This document shows positions 62,159 through 64,000 of a DNA stretch of 64,000 nucleotides, one piece after another (within the stretch, counting starts at the first letter, position 1; every line of letters begins with the position of its first letter). Source of the DNA: Leclercia pneumoniae (GTDB lineage Bacteria; Pseudomonadota; Gammaproteobacteria; Enterobacterales; Enterobacteriaceae); NCBI RefSeq assembly GCF_017348915.1, contig NZ_CP071383.1, positions 3,658,001-3,722,000 of the forward strand, given 5' to 3'. The notes under the pieces were generated by a model. It saw only the letters and a program-made list of their open reading frames with translations, made no database searches and was not told the DNA's origin. The translations under genes and the position numbers were made by a program.

Positions 62159-62176
62159 AAAGTGGTATAACAAATA
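62159..62176. promoter_or_regulatory. ExuR-type operator upstream of exuR
   Basis: AAAGTGGTATAACAAATA matches the ExuR/UxuR-type palindrome at 14 of 18 positions, 30 bases before the exuR start. This suggests autoregulation. Confidence 0.55.
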
Positions 62177-62205
62177 TCATCTGCCGTACCCTGCCTGGAG
62201 CGCAT

Positions 62206-62982
62206 ATGGAAATCAACGAACCCCGTCGTCTTTATCAGCAACTTGCTGCCGAGCTGAAAGATCGCATCGAGCAAGGCGTCTATCTGGTGGGCGATAAACT
62301 GCCTGCGGAGCGTTTCATTGCCGATGAGAAGAGCGTCAGCCGCACCGTGGTTCGTGAAGCTATCATTATGCTGGAGGTCGAAGGTTACGTCGAAGTGCGT
62401 AAAGGTTCAGGCATTCATGTTATCTCCAGCCAGGCAAAACACTCCCCGGCACCGGACGAAAGTCTGGAATTTGCCAGTTACGGCCCCTTTGAGCTTCTGC
62501 AGGCGCGTCAGCTTATTGAAAGTAATATCGCCGAGTTTGCCGCCACCCAGGTGACCAAACAGGACATCATGAAGCTGATGGAGATCCAGGATAAAGCGCG
62601 TCAGGAAAAATGTTTCCGCGATTCCGAATGGGATTTGCAATTCCATGTCCAGGTGGCCCTCGCAACGCAAAACACGGCACTGGCGGCGATTGTTGAAAAA
62701 ATGTGGACTCAGCGCGTTCATAACCCGTACTGGAAAAAACTGCACGATCATATCGATTTACGCACCGTCGATAACTGGTGTGATGATCATGACCAGATCC
62801 TTAAAGCATTGATTCGAAAAGATCCGCATGCGGCGAAGCTGGCTATGTGGCAGCACCTCGAGAACACTAAACAGATGCTGTTTAACGAAACGAGTGATGA
62901 CTTCGAATTTAACGCTGACCGTTACCTTTTTGCCGAAAATCCGGTTGTTCATCTTGATACTGCCGCAAGCGGCACAAAATAG
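62206..62982 (+). CDS. exuR: ExuR, hexuronate regulon repressor
   Basis: A 258-residue GntR-family (FadR subfamily) repressor. The N-terminal winged helix has [65 protein letters not shown] (about residues 6-70). The C-terminal FCD ligand domain follows ([49 protein letters not shown]), with histidines suited to metal and hexuronate binding. It controls uxaCA, exuT and itself, and hexuronates relieve repression. A CTGGAG ribosome-binding site precedes ATG 62206. Confidence 0.96.
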   Translation: MEINEPRRLYQQLAAELKDRIEQGVYLVGDKLPAERFIADEKSVSRTVVREAIIMLEVEGYVEVRKGSGIHVISSQAKHSPAPDESLEFASYGPFELLQARQLIESNIAEFAATQVTKQDIMKLMEIQDKARQEKCFRDSEWDLQFHVQVALATQNTALAAIVEKMWTQRVHNPYWKKLHDHIDLRTVDNWCDDHDQILKALIRKDPHAAKLAMWQHLENTKQMLFNETSDDFEFNADRYLFAENPVVHLDTAASGTK

Positions 62983-63330
62983 TTTTCTTCTCTGCTGGCG
63001 GGCGCATCATTGCGCCTTCTGGCGTCTGTGGGTAAGCAAACCTCTATAGTGTCAGCCTTTGTAAATACCCTCGCGTCCCCTCCCTGGGTTAAGCCAAAAT
63101 CACATCATTATCCTCGCGAAATTCTGTGACGCAGAACTGCGGGGTTTGTTACAATTAGATGCAATTTGCATTTCTGTAAGTTAGTGCTTGCTTACCCAGC
63201 CATTTAACAGGGAACAGTTCTGGCCACACAATGTGTCCGCGAGCGATCATAATGTCTTTATAAAAACTATCGCCGTGCTGTTTTGACCCGGTTGACGGGC
63301 ATGACGTTAACCGATTTCCAGGAACACTGA
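62983..63330. other. Gap of 348 bases between exuR and yqjA; no gene
   Basis: Contains a GGCGCA-TCAT-TGCGCC hairpin at 63001-63016, the likely end of exuR transcription, and a near-perfect dyad ATGCAATTTGCAT at 63159-63171. The yqjA promoter must be here. I did not find a convincing CpxR box, although yqjA belongs to the Cpx regulon in E. coli. Confidence 0.5.
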
Positions 63331-63993
63331 ATGGAACTTTTTACCCAATTACTTAATGCCTTATGGGCCCAGGATTTCGAAACCCTGGCCAATCCTTCCA
63401 TGATTGGCATGCTCTATTTTGTCCTGTTTATGATTCTGTTTCTTGAAAACGGCCTGCTGCCCGCCGCGTTTTTGCCGGGCGATAGCTTGCTGGTGCTGGT
63501 AGGGGTGCTCTGCGCAAAGGGGGCGATGGCCTTCCCGCAAACGGTAGTGTTACTGACCATTGCCGCCAGCCTGGGCTGTTGGGTGAGCTACATTCAGGGG
63601 CGATGGCTGGGCAATACGCGTATTGTGCAGAACTGGCTTTCGCATCTTCCGGCGCACTACCATCAGCGTGCGCACCATCTGTTCCATAAGCATGGTCTTT
63701 CCGCCCTGCTGCTTGGCCGTTTTATCGCGTTCGTCCGTACCCTTTTACCTACCATAGCCGGCCTCTCCGGCCTGAACAGCGCCCGTTTTCAGTTCTTCAA
63801 CTGGATGAGCGGCCTGCTCTGGGTACTGATTCTGACCACCCTGGGCTACGCGCTCGGCAAGACGCCCGTGTTCCTTAAATATGAAGACGCGCTAATGTCG
63901 TGCCTGATGTTGCTTCCGGTGGTGCTGCTGGTGTTTGGCCTGATTGGCTCACTGGTTGTTTTGTGGAAGAAAAAACATGGGAGTCGAGGTTAA
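63331..63993 (+). CDS. yqjA: YqjA, DedA-family membrane protein
   Basis: A 220-residue inner-membrane protein of the DedA family with five to six hydrophobic segments. Family motifs: [24 protein letters not shown] (about residues 34-57, with the acidic residues needed for function) and the [35 protein letters not shown] segment with the essential arginine (about 130-165). E. coli YqjA supports growth at alkaline pH and envelope integrity, and DedA proteins flip undecaprenyl phosphate or phospholipids. AGGAACACTGA precedes ATG 63331. The next gene begins right after it. Confidence 0.95.
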   Translation: MELFTQLLNALWAQDFETLANPSMIGMLYFVLFMILFLENGLLPAAFLPGDSLLVLVGVLCAKGAMAFPQTVVLLTIAASLGCWVSYIQGRWLGNTRIVQNWLSHLPAHYHQRAHHLFHKHGLSALLLGRFIAFVRTLLPTIAGLSGLNSARFQFFNWMSGLLWVLILTTLGYALGKTPVFLKYEDALMSCLMLLPVVLLVFGLIGSLVVLWKKKHGSRG

Positions 63994-63994
63994 C

Positions 63995-64000
63995 GTGCGC
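63995..64000 (+). CDS. mzrA: Probable start of mzrA (first two codons, cut by window end)
   Basis: GTG CGC two bases after the yqjA stop codon, with CGAGG nine bases upstream as ribosome-binding site. In E. coli yqjA is followed in the same operon by mzrA (yqjB), which begins Met-Arg. Only two codons are visible, so the call rests on position. Confidence 0.4.

Overview
The window is chromosomal DNA from a member of the Enterobacteriaceae, most like the Enterobacter / Lelliottia / Leclercia group. The backbone follows E. coli gene order (ygiC-ygiD-zupT-ribB-ubiK-hldE-glnE-ygiF-ygiM-cca-uppP-folB-plsY ... tsaD-rpsU-dnaG-rpoD-mug-ileX ... nfeF-nfeR ... aer-patA ... fadH-rlmG-ygjP-ygjR-alx-sstT-ygjV-uxaA-uxaC-exuT-exuR-yqjA), and the proteins are close to their E. 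coli counterparts. The species cannot be fixed from the sequence alone.

Region by region. (1) 1-14.1 kb is housekeeping: ygiC (cut by the window edge), ygiD, zupT under a Fur-like box, ribB behind an FMN riboswitch, ubiK, the ygiF-glnE-hldE block, ygiM-cca, uppP, folB and plsY. (2) 14.2-23.0 kb occupies the slot where E. coli carries the ttd genes. It holds a CRP-site MFS transporter, an OhrR-like MarR regulator divergent from a secreted HSL-type esterase, and a complete urease operon ureDABCE-hupE-ureFG. (3) 23.0-29.2 kb holds tsaD, the rpsU-dnaG-rpoD macromolecular synthesis operon, mug and tRNA-Ile2 (CAU). (4) 29.2-31.2 kb is an A+T-richer accessory island just after the tRNA: an orphan Hcp, a Tlde1-type L,D-transpeptidase-like effector and a two-helix membrane protein that is probably its immunity protein. 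A J-domain coiled-coil protein of unknown function follows. (5) 32.4-39.1 kb holds nfeF/nfeR (iron and nickel control), an extra chemoreceptor, aer and patA. The receptor and aer have flagellar sigma-28 promoters, and patA has a sigma-54 promoter. (6) 39.4-49.0 kb holds a DapA-family aldolase and the complete autoinducer-2 system (lsrACDBFG divergent from lsrRK), in the place E. coli uses for ebg. (7) 49.1-64.0 kb holds fadH flanked by paired palindromic repeats, rlmG, ygjP, ygjR, alx under a yybP-ykoY/PRE riboswitch, sstT, ygjV, the hexuronate regulon uxaCA/exuT/exuR with three similar ExuR-like operators and two CRP-like sites, and yqjA with the first two codons of probable mzrA.

How the parts work together. 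Urease and its accessory proteins form one nickel-loading pathway, with HupE as probable nickel importer. lsr imports, phosphorylates and degrades AI-2 under LsrR. uxaCA, exuT and exuR take up and open hexuronates. The most unusual items are the Hcp-Tlde1-immunity cassette beside tRNA-Ile2, an LsrK whose stop codon has been displaced by a palindromic repeat so that the repeat is translated, and the paired repeats bracketing fadH. I found no CRISPR array, insertion sequence, integrase or prophage.
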